Source: Candidatus Binatia bacterium (GTDB taxonomy: Bacteria > Desulfobacterota > Binatia > UBA12015). From it: 64,000 nucleotides of DNA. Where the stretch lies: NCBI GenBank assembly GCA_029248525.1, contig JAQWJE010000049.1, positions 450,535-514,534 of the forward strand, given 5' to 3'. The notes beneath the pieces were generated by a model. It was given only the letters and a program-made list of their open reading frames with translations, made no database searches and had not been told where the DNA came from. Positions 50,142 through 58,326 of this stretch are shown here, piece by piece (within the stretch, counting starts at the first letter, position 1; each line of letters starts with the position of its first letter). A program made the position numbers and the translations under genes.

Positions 50142-51521
50142 ATGAACGCACCGCCACCGCAGCCTCAGATCACCGAATTTCTCGAAAGACGAGACCTCTC
50201 CGGGCTTCGCGAGGCGCTCTCCTCCTGGGAGTCCCCTGATATCGCCGTGCTGGTGGGCGAGTTGCCGGCTGACCAACGTGGTCTGGTGTTTCGTATTCTG
50301 CCGCGAGCACTCGCGGCTGAAACCTTCGAGTGTCTGGACCCTGAAGCCCGTCGGGAGCTTGTCGATACCTTTGCTCAAGACGATCTGGTCCGCCTGCTCG
50401 AGGATATGGCACCGGATGATCGGACCGCGCTTTTCGAGGAGTTGCCGGCCGTTGTCTCCCGCGCCCTGCTGGCCCAGCTTTCGAGCAAGGAGCGCCGGGT
50501 CGCGGCATGGCTTCTCGGATATCCCGAAGACTCGATCGGCCGTTTGATGACCCCTGAGTATATTCGAGTCCGGCAGGATTGGACGGTTGAGCGTGTGCTC
50601 GAACATATTCGACGTCACGGTCAGGATCGCGAAACTCTGAACGTTCTCTACGTTGTCGATGACACTGGTCGTTTGATTGACGATTTGCGCATTCGTGAAA
50701 TTCTTCTGTCCCGTCCGGAGGCCAGTATCGAGGAGCTTTGCGACCACCGATATGTGGCGCTCAAGGCGACCGACGATCAGGAAACAGCGATCGAGGTATT
50801 TCGGGAATATGACCGGGTGGCTCTGCCCGTGACCGATAGTGAAGGGTTTCTGATCGGCATCGTCACCGTGGACGACGTTCTTGATGTTGCTGAAGAAGAG
50901 GCCACCGAGGATATTCATAAAATCGGGGGTTCCGAGGCTCTGGATGAGCCCTATCTGGTCATGTCCGTTCGGGGATTGATCAAAAAACGCGCAAGTTGGT
51001 TGGTCCTCCTCTTCCTTGGGGAGCTGCTGACCGCCAGCGCTCTGGCCCGCTTCGAGGGTGATCTGGCACGTGCGGTTGTGCTGGCGCTCTTCATCCCCCT
51101 GATTATTTCCAGCGGGGGCAACAGCGGCTCGCAGGCGACCACTTTCGTGATTCGAGCCATGGCGCTTGGCGAAGTGGGCCTCAAGGATTGGTGGAAGGTT
51201 CTCTGGCGGGAACTCCGTTCGGGCGTTGCTCTTGGTTTGATCCTCGGCGTCCTCGGCTTCCTGCGGGTTTGGCTCTGGGCAGAAGTTTTCGGGCTCTACG
51301 GGGAGCATGCGATTCTCATTGGAATTACCGTCGGCATCGCCCTGATGGGCGTTGTTCTGGTGGGGACGACCGCTGGCTCCATGTTGCCTTTTCTGATGCG
51401 CCGTATAGGTGCGGATCCGGCCGCAGCGTCAGCGCCTTTTGTGGCGACTCTGGTCGATGTGGCCGGGATCGTCATCTATTTCACATTTGCCTCCTTCCTT
51501 CTCGCCGGCACAATTCTCTGA
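50142..51521 (+). CDS. mgtE: Magnesium transporter MgtE
   Basis: The 459-residue product has the MgtE N-domain (a helical superhelix with repeated L-x-L-L-P-x-x pattern). It is followed by two CBS domains (V-R-Q-D-W-T-V-E-R-V-L; V-A-L-P-V-T-D-S-E-G-F-L-I-G-I-V-T-V-D-D-V) and five membrane segments with the signature P-L-I-I-S-S-G-G-N-S-G-S-Q. It is a Mg2+ channel gated by intracellular Mg2+. It is 15 bases downstream of ppk, consistent with polyphosphate being stored as a Mg2+ salt. Confidence 0.92.
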   Translation: MNAPPPQPQITEFLERRDLSGLREALSSWESPDIAVLVGELPADQRGLVFRILPRALAAETFECLDPEARRELVDTFAQDDLVRLLEDMAPDDRTALFEELPAVVSRALLAQLSSKERRVAAWLLGYPEDSIGRLMTPEYIRVRQDWTVERVLEHIRRHGQDRETLNVLYVVDDTGRLIDDLRIREILLSRPEASIEELCDHRYVALKATDDQETAIEVFREYDRVALPVTDSEGFLIGIVTVDDVLDVAEEEATEDIHKIGGSEALDEPYLVMSVRGLIKKRASWLVLLFLGELLTASALARFEGDLARAVVLALFIPLIISSGGNSGSQATTFVIRAMALGEVGLKDWWKVLWRELRSGVALGLILGVLGFLRVWLWAEVFGLYGEHAILIGITVGIALMGVVLVGTTAGSMLPFLMRRIGADPAAASAPFVATLVDVAGIVIYFTFASFLLAGTIL

Positions 51522-51530
51522 ACCGGTTCC

Positions 51531-52580
51531 GTGCGAGACGGGATCGAAATTCGTCGAGAGCGGAGAGCAGGACCGTCGGGGACCGAGCTTGTATGGACCG
51601 TGTTGATCATCGAGCCACAGATCCGGCCGCGACTTTGTCTCGATCCGCGATTCTCTGATCAAGGGATTGTGCGGGGCGGCCCGCTACTGGATCTCGCAGC
51701 AACGGAATCGCTTTGGGGCGAGGCTCCGGGCATCCGTCCGGAAGATTGGTTGGCCGCGGAGGATCCCGGCACGATCGGATTTTGTCCTACCAACTGGGGT
51801 TGGCAGTTCGGCGCGTGGCTCGTGGAAGGACATCGCCTGCGCGGTCTCCGTGATGATGCGCCGCCGAGTGATCCCTTATGGATGCTCTCTTGGTCTCCCG
51901 ACCGCGGCTGGCATCAATCGATCAAGGAACTCGGCAGTCCGCTCGAGTTACCTTACCTCGGTCTGGAAATGCCTCAGATTCTTGACGCCGGTGCATGCCT
52001 TCCGCTCGAGGCTTTCCTGTCGCATCCCCGCATGCTTGCCGACCTGCGCAACGTTTTCGATTTTGCGGACGGTTGTGGTCCCGATCTCGACCCAAAATTC
52101 TGGGTCGAGTTGCGGCGGCGGCTGCCGGCGACATCGGAGGCTGCATATACTCTGCTGGCGGGAGGTTCGTTGCGCGTGAATGTGGACTCGGCAGTTACCG
52201 GGGTCGGAGAATTATTCAGGTTGGTCGAGGAAGCGAATCTCCCTGGCGTGCAGGCGAGGGCTGGTGCCTTGATCTTCACCGGTCCCCTGCCGAAGGCTCG
52301 CTTGCCCCTGTTCGCGATTGGCGCCCGGCAAGAGGGCGCGTTGGTGGTTGTCGCCATCGATGGCCGGCAGACCGGCGTGCCGGGGGGCACGATCGAAGAG
52401 GCCGCAGCGCTCCTGCGCGATCATGGCGCATATACCGGAGGGCTGGGCAGTGCGGGAGGGGACGTCTGTCTGGTGGAACGAACGAGTGGAGGGATGGATT
52501 ATCTGAACACGCCCTCCACGCTTGGCGAGGGGCCGGCGGAAAGAGTCTCTCGCCGGGTGCCTTCTCTCATATTGATTTGA
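51531..52580 (+). CDS. Phosphodiester-glycosidase (NAGPA domain)-like protein, motif degenerate
   Basis: The product is about 349 residues from a GTG at 51531, but the true start is unsure (another GTG lies at 51600). The last 80 residues align with the NAGPA/phosphodiester glycosidase domain: V-V-V-A-I-D-G-R-Q, G-G-T-I-E-E-A-A-A-L-L, then Y-L-N-T-P-S-T-L-G-E-G-P-A-E-R-V-S-R-R-V-P. The family's L-D-G-G-G-S reads L-G-S-A-G-G-D here, so catalysis is doubtful. The rest of the protein has no recognised domain and no signal peptide. It starts ten bases after mgtE. Confidence 0.5.
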   Translation: MRDGIEIRRERRAGPSGTELVWTVLIIEPQIRPRLCLDPRFSDQGIVRGGPLLDLAATESLWGEAPGIRPEDWLAAEDPGTIGFCPTNWGWQFGAWLVEGHRLRGLRDDAPPSDPLWMLSWSPDRGWHQSIKELGSPLELPYLGLEMPQILDAGACLPLEAFLSHPRMLADLRNVFDFADGCGPDLDPKFWVELRRRLPATSEAAYTLLAGGSLRVNVDSAVTGVGELFRLVEEANLPGVQARAGALIFTGPLPKARLPLFAIGARQEGALVVVAIDGRQTGVPGGTIEEAAALLRDHGAYTGGLGSAGGDVCLVERTSGGMDYLNTPSTLGEGPAERVSRRVPSLILI

Positions 52581-52647
52581 GAGAGAATTAGGCGAGAATA
52601 GAATGATCATGTTGGACACCACAAGGAATTCGTGAGGGCTGGAAGTC

Positions 52648-52947
52648 GTGAGTGGTTTTTCAGAACTTCTTCTTGCCGCCGGCTATCTCCGTGACCCTGA
52701 TACTTTCGGGATCATCGGGGCGTTGGACCGCCCGGACGTCGAGACAGTCGAGAAATTCGGGGATCGGCTCACGGAAAAACTGGAGCTTGATCCGGAAGCA
52801 CTGATTCTGGAGTTCGTCCCGCAGGCGGTAACGGCACGTGGGGAAGCCTTTCTTGTTGTCGCGTGGTGGGATGGCGATTTGACGCCGGAGGAGCGCGAGG
52901 CCCTCTCGGATGCCTACCGAGAAGAGTTTCTCTGGTCCGGCCTCTAG
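52648..52947 (+). CDS. Hypothetical 99-residue protein
   Basis: A small acidic protein (M-S-G-F-S-E-L-L-L-A-A-G-Y-L-R-D) with repeated E-K and D-L-T-P-E-E-R-E-A-L helices starts at GTG 52648, preceded by GAGGG. No transmembrane segment or Cys is present. I do not recognise the family. Its 3' end is six bases from the convergent glycosyltransferase gene. It lies 67 bases after the phosphodiester-glycosidase-like gene. Confidence 0.55.
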   Translation: MSGFSELLLAAGYLRDPDTFGIIGALDRPDVETVEKFGDRLTEKLELDPEALILEFVPQAVTARGEAFLVVAWWDGDLTPEEREALSDAYREEFLWSGL

Positions 52948-52953
52948 TCCCTT

Positions 52954-54264
52954 TCATGCATAGAGGAAGCCTTCGATCGCGTCGGCGTAATGCTCCATGC
53001 TCGCGATCGGAGCACTTCGCGCACCTTCACTGAGGCGAGCCAGCAAACCTTCTTCCTCGACCAGGCGCCGCAAAGCCCCAGCGAGTGCCTTGGGGTCCTC
53101 TCCCGGAACCAGAAGTCCGTCCTGTTCCTGCCGGATCGACTCGGGGAGCGCGCCACAATTGGTGCTGATTACGGGCCGCCCGGCGAGCATCGCCTCCCGT
53201 GTGGCCAGTCCGAAACTTTCAGGGCAGGTCGAGGGCACAACCAAAGCATCCGTTCTTGCCAGAATTTCCGGCAGGGCTTCGTCCGCAAAGATCCCGTAAG
53301 CCCGCGCCCGTGGCTCCTCGCGAAGGAGGGGGCCCAATTGTGCCTCATAGGGGTGTTGTTCCCAGCGTCGACCGTGAAGTGCGAGTCGGAGCGGCAGGTC
53401 GTGCAACTCCTGCAGCGCCTCGAGGAGAATATGCGGTCCCTTGTGCGGCAGGAGGTGGCCGATGAAGGTGATCCGGAGAGGATGGCTTTCCGAGATCGGC
53501 TCGGTTCGTGAAAGGGTAGCCTCCTTGGATGGTGTGGGCAGCCCGAGAGCGATCGCGCGAGTGGATAGCGTAGGCATGGGCATACCCTGCCGGTGGAGCT
53601 CCTCGATAACGAATTTTGAGGGTGTGACGATACGATCGTAGGTATCGAGCGCTTGGCGCAGCGTTTGAAATCGTTCATCCGCGACAAGCGGGCCGGCGGC
53701 TCTGGCCGGACTCCAGGGGAGAAGCTGCGCGAGTCTCGTACGAATTCGACCGGCCTCGGAAGGTTCGGCAGCAGAGGCCGCCTCTCCGGATACGCAAGCT
53801 ACACAGTCCCGCTGCAGCGGACCTTCACAGGGTGTCAGATCTTCGCGTTGCAGCATCACGCGGTGGCAGGCGTACCAGTATTCATGGACGGTGGCGACGC
53901 AGCGGATCCCCGCGTCCCGGGCGATCATGGGCAGATCGCCCGACAATCCGATCAGGTGCTGGAAGTGTACGATATCGGGTCGTGTTTTTCGGATTTCCTG
54001 ACGAAACGCCGTGGCGACGGCCGTCGAAAGGAAGTGATCGCGGAATTGACCGCCTCGAGCGTCGTTGACCACGCTGGTGACAGCCAGATCGTCGACGACC
54101 TCCTCAAGGATATCCCCATCGCTGCCCTCGGGGTCACTATGGCGAGTGAAAATACGGACGGTATGGCCTTTTCGGTGCAGAACCCGCGCCAATCGCTGGG
54201 TGTGGGTCTCCACCCCGCCAAAGGCGCGTGGCGGGTAGCCGTTGCTTACCTGAAGAATCCGCAT
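52954..54264 (-). CDS. Glycosyltransferase family 4
   Basis: The 436-residue GT-B enzyme starts M-R-I-L-Q-V-S-N-G-Y-P-P-R-A-F-G-G-V-E-T-H. It has G-H-L-L-P-H-K-G-P-H-I-L-L-E-A-L and the EX7E-like C-P-E-S-F-G-L-A-T-R-E-A-M. A Cys-containing E-D-L-T-P-C-E-G segment lies in the acceptor-side domain. It likely adds a hexose or similar sugar in exopolysaccharide or O-antigen synthesis. The gene is separated by four bases from the GT2 gene upstream of it, so they are co-transcribed. Confidence 0.85.
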   Translation of the reverse strand: MRILQVSNGYPPRAFGGVETHTQRLARVLHRKGHTVRIFTRHSDPEGSDGDILEEVVDDLAVTSVVNDARGGQFRDHFLSTAVATAFRQEIRKTRPDIVHFQHLIGLSGDLPMIARDAGIRCVATVHEYWYACHRVMLQREDLTPCEGPLQRDCVACVSGEAASAAEPSEAGRIRTRLAQLLPWSPARAAGPLVADERFQTLRQALDTYDRIVTPSKFVIEELHRQGMPMPTLSTRAIALGLPTPSKEATLSRTEPISESHPLRITFIGHLLPHKGPHILLEALQELHDLPLRLALHGRRWEQHPYEAQLGPLLREEPRARAYGIFADEALPEILARTDALVVPSTCPESFGLATREAMLAGRPVISTNCGALPESIRQEQDGLLVPGEDPKALAGALRRLVEEEGLLARLSEGARSAPIASMEHYADAIEGFLYA

Positions 54265-54268
54265 GGAA

Positions 54269-55168
54269 TCAGCTCTCGCTCTGCCCTTCGCTCGCTTTGA
54301 TCTGGCGGACGATATTTTTCTGAAGTTCCTTCAGAGGGTTCTCGCGGATAAACTTCTGCACGTCGCGGTGGTAGCTGGGGTGCATCTGACCAATCTTCAG
54401 GTTGTGGCTCTCCCGCTGCTCCGCGGCTGTTTCACCAAAAGAGGCGCTGCCTGCGTGAAAGACAAAAAGATCGTCACAGAGGCGGATCTTCCATTGCGCC
54501 GCTTTGGCTCGCTCGCAGAAATCGTTCTCCTCACCGTAGCCCGTGCCGAAATTAGCTTCGTCGAAGAAGCCGACTTCGCGGATCGTGGTGCAGCGAATGT
54601 ACATGCAGAACCCGACGGCGGTGACGAGTTCGGGCCTTGTCTGCATGCTCGCTTTCCGAACGAGTCGATCGAAGGAGTCCGGAGTAAAGCCCCGGGGAAG
54701 CGGATTTTCCTTCATGAATTCAGGAATGCTGCAGATCGTCCCATTATTGGTGAAGGGACTGGCGACTCCTGTCAAAGGATCTTCGTAGACGGAATCGGCC
54801 AGTCTCTGATTGAAGCTTTTCGGGACGAGAGTATCGCTGTTGAGAAGCAAGGAGTCGCGATTATCTCTGGTCGCGCGATGCATGCCGATATTTGCCGTGG
54901 CGACAAACCCCCGGTTTTCCCGGGCCTGATGGATGCAGACCTGCGGGTGCTGTCCCGCAAGATCGCGTAGCATCGGCTGCATCTGCGGATCCGGACTGGC
55001 GTCGTCGATCAGAAAGAGCCGCCAATCGCCGGAGGCATGCGTCAGCACACTTTCGATGCACGCCCGCGTTGCTTCCCGTGCTCCGAAAATCGGGACGATG
55101 ATGTCGACGCCGCGACGCCCGCGCCAGCGGGAAAAGATCCGCTCGCCAAGTTTCTGAAGAAACGGCAC
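54269..55168 (-). CDS. Glycosyltransferase family 2
   Basis: The 299-residue GT-A enzyme has D-I-I-V-P-I-F-G-A-R-E, L-F-L-I-D-D-A-S-P-D, the metal-binding L-N-S-D-T and the acceptor-base-like G-Y-G-E-E-N-D-F-C-E-R-A. This pattern fits rhamnosyl-type or polysaccharide GT2 enzymes. It is first in a two-gene minus-strand unit with the GT4 gene. It is divergent from the EamA transporter across 118 bases. Confidence 0.83.
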   Translation of the reverse strand: MPFLQKLGERIFSRWRGRRGVDIIVPIFGAREATRACIESVLTHASGDWRLFLIDDASPDPQMQPMLRDLAGQHPQVCIHQARENRGFVATANIGMHRATRDNRDSLLLNSDTLVPKSFNQRLADSVYEDPLTGVASPFTNNGTICSIPEFMKENPLPRGFTPDSFDRLVRKASMQTRPELVTAVGFCMYIRCTTIREVGFFDEANFGTGYGEENDFCERAKAAQWKIRLCDDLFVFHAGSASFGETAAEQRESHNLKIGQMHPSYHRDVQKFIRENPLKELQKNIVRQIKASEGQSES

Positions 55169-55286
55169 TTTTTCTTATTACCGTGTCTCGCGTCAGGGTG
55201 CATATGGGGCGCCTCGGGCCCAAAATGACGATGCTTGTGGGAAAAGAACGGATGAAGTCAGATCCCGGGGGGGCTATCCTGCAAGG

Positions 55287-56237
55287 ATGCACCCGCCCGA
55301 GATCGAGGCTTCTCTGCCGCCGGCAAAGAAGCGAACAGGCCTTGGTCTGTTCGCAGTCGCTGTGGCGGTGGCCTCGTGGGGCTATAGTGCCGTGGCGATC
55401 AAGGCGGTTTCGACGACCGGTCCGGTAACCGCTTTTTATCGTCTCTGGTTGGCCATTCCGATCCTCTGGGTCTTCATTTTGAGCGTACCCCGCCTGCGAG
55501 CCTCCTTGGGGCGGGACTGGCTGTTCGGCTCGATGGCCGGCGGCGTTCTCTTTGCCACGCACCAGCTGTTTTTCTTCACGGCTGTGAACTTCACGACGAT
55601 CGCCAACGTCACGATCATCGGCGCTCTGCAACCGGTCCTCGTTCTTTTGGTGGCCGCGAGACTCTTTGCCGAGCCAGCATCCCCGCGTGTTCTCGGAGCC
55701 AGTCTCGTCGCGATCGCAGGGACCGTTCTGGTTGTATGGGGGTCGCTCGGCGAAGCTGCGGCCGGGTTCGGCGACCTTCTCGGCGTCGGGAACCTGTTTG
55801 CCTTCACCGGATATTTTCTGATTTCCAAACGAGTTCGGGAAGGCGTGGGGACGGCAGAATACGTGGTCGGCATGACGACGGTAGCAGGTGTTTGCATGGG
55901 AGGAGCCTGCCTTTTCCTCGGCGAAGATCTGGGCTCTCCCTCGGACACGGACCTCATCGTGATTGCCTCTCTGGCCCTGCTTCCGGGGACTCTGGGGCAT
56001 GTGCTTACCAACTGGGCACACGCACATGTTTCGGCGTTGCAGATTTCGATTGTGCTTTTGGCAGCCCCGGTGGTGGCCACAGCCGGCGCGGCATTTTTTC
56101 TCGGCGAGGAGATTACCGGCGTCCAGCTGGCCGGCTTTATCATTGTTTTGAGCTCCATCGGTTTTGTCGTGCTGGCACAGGAACCCGATGAGGCCGAGGC
56201 TCTTGCGGAGGGGGTTGCGGGGACAGAAGCTCCCTAG
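55287..56237 (+). CDS. EamA/DMT superfamily transporter
   Basis: The 316-residue product has ten predicted membrane segments in two EamA repeats. The first is marked by V-A-S-W-G-Y-S-A-V-A-I-K-A-V. The second includes L-L-A-A-P-V-V-A-T-A-G-A-A-F-F-L-G-E-E-I-T-G-V-Q and ends I-G-F-V-V-L. Both halves keep the G-E-E/F-F-L-G signatures. It probably exports or exchanges a small metabolite such as an amino acid. The C-terminal tail is acidic. Confidence 0.83.
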   Translation: MHPPEIEASLPPAKKRTGLGLFAVAVAVASWGYSAVAIKAVSTTGPVTAFYRLWLAIPILWVFILSVPRLRASLGRDWLFGSMAGGVLFATHQLFFFTAVNFTTIANVTIIGALQPVLVLLVAARLFAEPASPRVLGASLVAIAGTVLVVWGSLGEAAAGFGDLLGVGNLFAFTGYFLISKRVREGVGTAEYVVGMTTVAGVCMGGACLFLGEDLGSPSDTDLIVIASLALLPGTLGHVLTNWAHAHVSALQISIVLLAAPVVATAGAAFFLGEEITGVQLAGFIIVLSSIGFVVLAQEPDEAEALAEGVAGTEAP

Positions 56238-56326
56238 ACACTCCCTCGTCGACCTCTGGCACGCTTGAGAAAAAGCCGATAGGCCCGGGCGAGATTATTC
56301 ACTCTCTGAAGGAAAGGTTCTTGAAA

Positions 56327-57937
56327 ATGATCAGTACGATGCAGGATTGCCCACTGACGATCACGGAGATCATGCGCCATGGAGCGACGGTTTACGGCGC
56401 CAGCGAGGTGGTGACGTTTCAGGGAGAATCGAGCCGGCGTGCTACCTTTGCCGAGGTCGAGTTTCGTGCACGGAAGCTCGCACAGGCCCTGGAGAGCCTC
56501 GGCGTCAAGCCGGGGGATCGAGTGGGCACCTTCATGTGGAACGACCAGGAGCACCTGGAGGCTTATTTTGCCGTCCCATGCATGGGAGCGGTTCTGCATA
56601 CCCTCAATATCCGTTTGTTCCCCGAGCAACTTCTTTACGTCATCGAACATGCAGAGGATGACGTCATCCTGGTCGACGATTCGCTGGTACCCTTGTTGGC
56701 CCGGATCGTCGGAGACCTGAAGAAGCGACCGAAGTTTATCCTGGTCGGTGACGGGGACGGTTCGCCGCTGGGGGAGACTCTTGCTTACGAGGAGCTGCTG
56801 GCCGCTGAGTCGGGCGACTATATCTGGCCGCAAATCGAGGAGAATCAGGCAGCCGCAATGTGTTATACCAGCGGCACCACGGGGAACCCGAAAGGGGTGG
56901 TCTACAGTCACCGATCCAGCGTGCTGCACGCGATGGCTTCTGTGTCGGGGAACGGATTTGCTCTCAGCGAGCAGGACAGGGTGCTGATGATCGTGCCGAT
57001 GTTCCACGCCAACGCCTGGGGCTTGCCGCATTCCTCCTGGATGAGTGGGGCCGATTTCATTCTGCCGGAGCGTCATCTTCAGGGGGAGCCCCTGGCGGCA
57101 CTGATTGCCGCCGAAAAGCCGACCTTTTCGGGCGCGGTGCCGACCGTATGGAACGATATTCTCCGCTACGGCGATTCGGAGGAGCTCGACCTGTCCTCGC
57201 TCCGGATGGTCGTCTGCGGCGGTTCTGCGGTCCCGCGGACCTTGATGGAGAAATTGGATCAGAAGTACGGCGTGCGCATGATTCAGGCCTGGGGCATGAC
57301 CGAGACGAGCCCGCTCGGGGCCATAGCTCATCCTCCCCGCTCCGCCGCTCCCGGCACGGATCTGGATTGGCGGACCAAGACCGGTCGGATTTTTGCGGGT
57401 GTGGAGCTTCGCATCGTGGACGACGCGGGTCAGCCGCTGCCATGGGACGGGGAGGCTTTTGGCGAAATGCAAATCCGCGGCCCCTGGATCACCGGGAGCT
57501 ATTACAAGGACGCTTCCGAGGACAAGTTTCAAGATGGATGGCTCCGGACAGGGGATGTGGGCAACGTCGACCCCTTGGGCTTTGTTCAGATCACAGACCG
57601 GGCCAAGGATGTGATCAAATCGGGCGGCGAGTGGATCTCCTCGGTGGAACTGGAAAACGAGATCATGGCACATCCTGCTGTCGTGGAAGCAGCGGTCGTC
57701 GCGGTTCCTGATGATCGTTGGGATGAGCGGCCGCTGGCGTGCGTGGTTCTGGAATCCGGTGCCTCGGAATCTGCAAGCGATTTGAGAGACTTTCTGGCCG
57801 GCCGGGTGGCCAAATGGTGGTTGCCGGAGAGATGGGCCTTTATCCCGGAAGTGCCGAAAACCAGCGTGGGTAAATTCGACAAGAAGGTCCTGCGCGCCCA
57901 GCACGAATCCGGCACACTGCAGGTGGAAACGATCTGA
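56327..57937 (+). CDS. Long-chain acyl-CoA synthetase (FadD-like)
   Basis: The 536-residue ligase has Y-T-S-G-T-T-G-N-P-K-G, Q-A-W-G-M-T-E-T-S-P, T-G-D-V-G-N-V-D and the late P-K-T-S-V-G-K-F-D-K-K lysine motif. V-P-M-F-H-A-N-A-W-G in the acyl-binding region is typical of medium/long-chain fatty-acid ligases. It lacks the N-terminal G-A-P-F-E extension of the other two ligases and is of a different subfamily. GGAAAGG lies 9 bases before ATG 56327; an in-frame TTG at 56321 was not chosen. It is about 90 bases downstream of the transporter gene. Confidence 0.9.
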   Translation: MISTMQDCPLTITEIMRHGATVYGASEVVTFQGESSRRATFAEVEFRARKLAQALESLGVKPGDRVGTFMWNDQEHLEAYFAVPCMGAVLHTLNIRLFPEQLLYVIEHAEDDVILVDDSLVPLLARIVGDLKKRPKFILVGDGDGSPLGETLAYEELLAAESGDYIWPQIEENQAAAMCYTSGTTGNPKGVVYSHRSSVLHAMASVSGNGFALSEQDRVLMIVPMFHANAWGLPHSSWMSGADFILPERHLQGEPLAALIAAEKPTFSGAVPTVWNDILRYGDSEELDLSSLRMVVCGGSAVPRTLMEKLDQKYGVRMIQAWGMTETSPLGAIAHPPRSAAPGTDLDWRTKTGRIFAGVELRIVDDAGQPLPWDGEAFGEMQIRGPWITGSYYKDASEDKFQDGWLRTGDVGNVDPLGFVQITDRAKDVIKSGGEWISSVELENEIMAHPAVVEAAVVAVPDDRWDERPLACVVLESGASESASDLRDFLAGRVAKWWLPERWAFIPEVPKTSVGKFDKKVLRAQHESGTLQVETI

Positions 57938-58326
57938 TCCAGAGTCGGCGCAGCCTCGGGGAGGGAGGACGGCAGAACAAGAAAAGGCCCCACCGACAGC
58001 TGCCGGCAGGGCCCTTCCCTTTTCTTCACGGCGAGTGCCCCCACAGACATGCCGCAAAGCTTTGCAATCACTGTTATCACAGCAGGTATCGTGCCATGCC
58101 TTCAGCGAGGTTCGGATCTTCGATGCGCCAGTCGGATATTCTTCCAAGATACTGTATTTTCAGCAATAAATATAGATTTTGGATTTCGAGTCCGTGCGGC
58201 CTCGGCGTCGTGAAAAAGATAACAAATTACGAGGTTCACAATTTGACTCGTGGGGTGTATGAAAAAGCCAACACTGCCGCGGGCTCTCTGGCGTGATTGC
58301 ACGTTCGATTCCCGGAAGGAGCCTCC
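57938..58326 (+). other. 389-base intergenic region
   Basis: This region holds the terminator-like hairpin at 57982-58027. From about 58130 to 58260 there is a markedly AT-richer stretch with many A and T runs before the ribosome site of the sigma-54 activator gene. It probably contains that gene's promoter, but I cannot pick -35 and -10 hexamers with confidence. No convincing reading frame or RNA gene is visible. Confidence 0.45.
57982..58027. terminator. Likely terminator after acyl-CoA synthetase gene
   Basis: AAGGCCC and GGGCCCTT pair across an 18-base spacer (one bulged C), with a partly paired inner stem. The hairpin is followed by CCCTTTTCTTC and preceded by an A-rich stretch. It could act in both directions. 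It lies 44 bases after the stop of the acyl-CoA synthetase. Confidence 0.5.

Noticed and set aside
58096..58296. 66-residue plus-strand frame before the sigma-54 activator
   Set aside because: It lies in an AT-rich promoter region, has no ribosome site and no plausible protein features.
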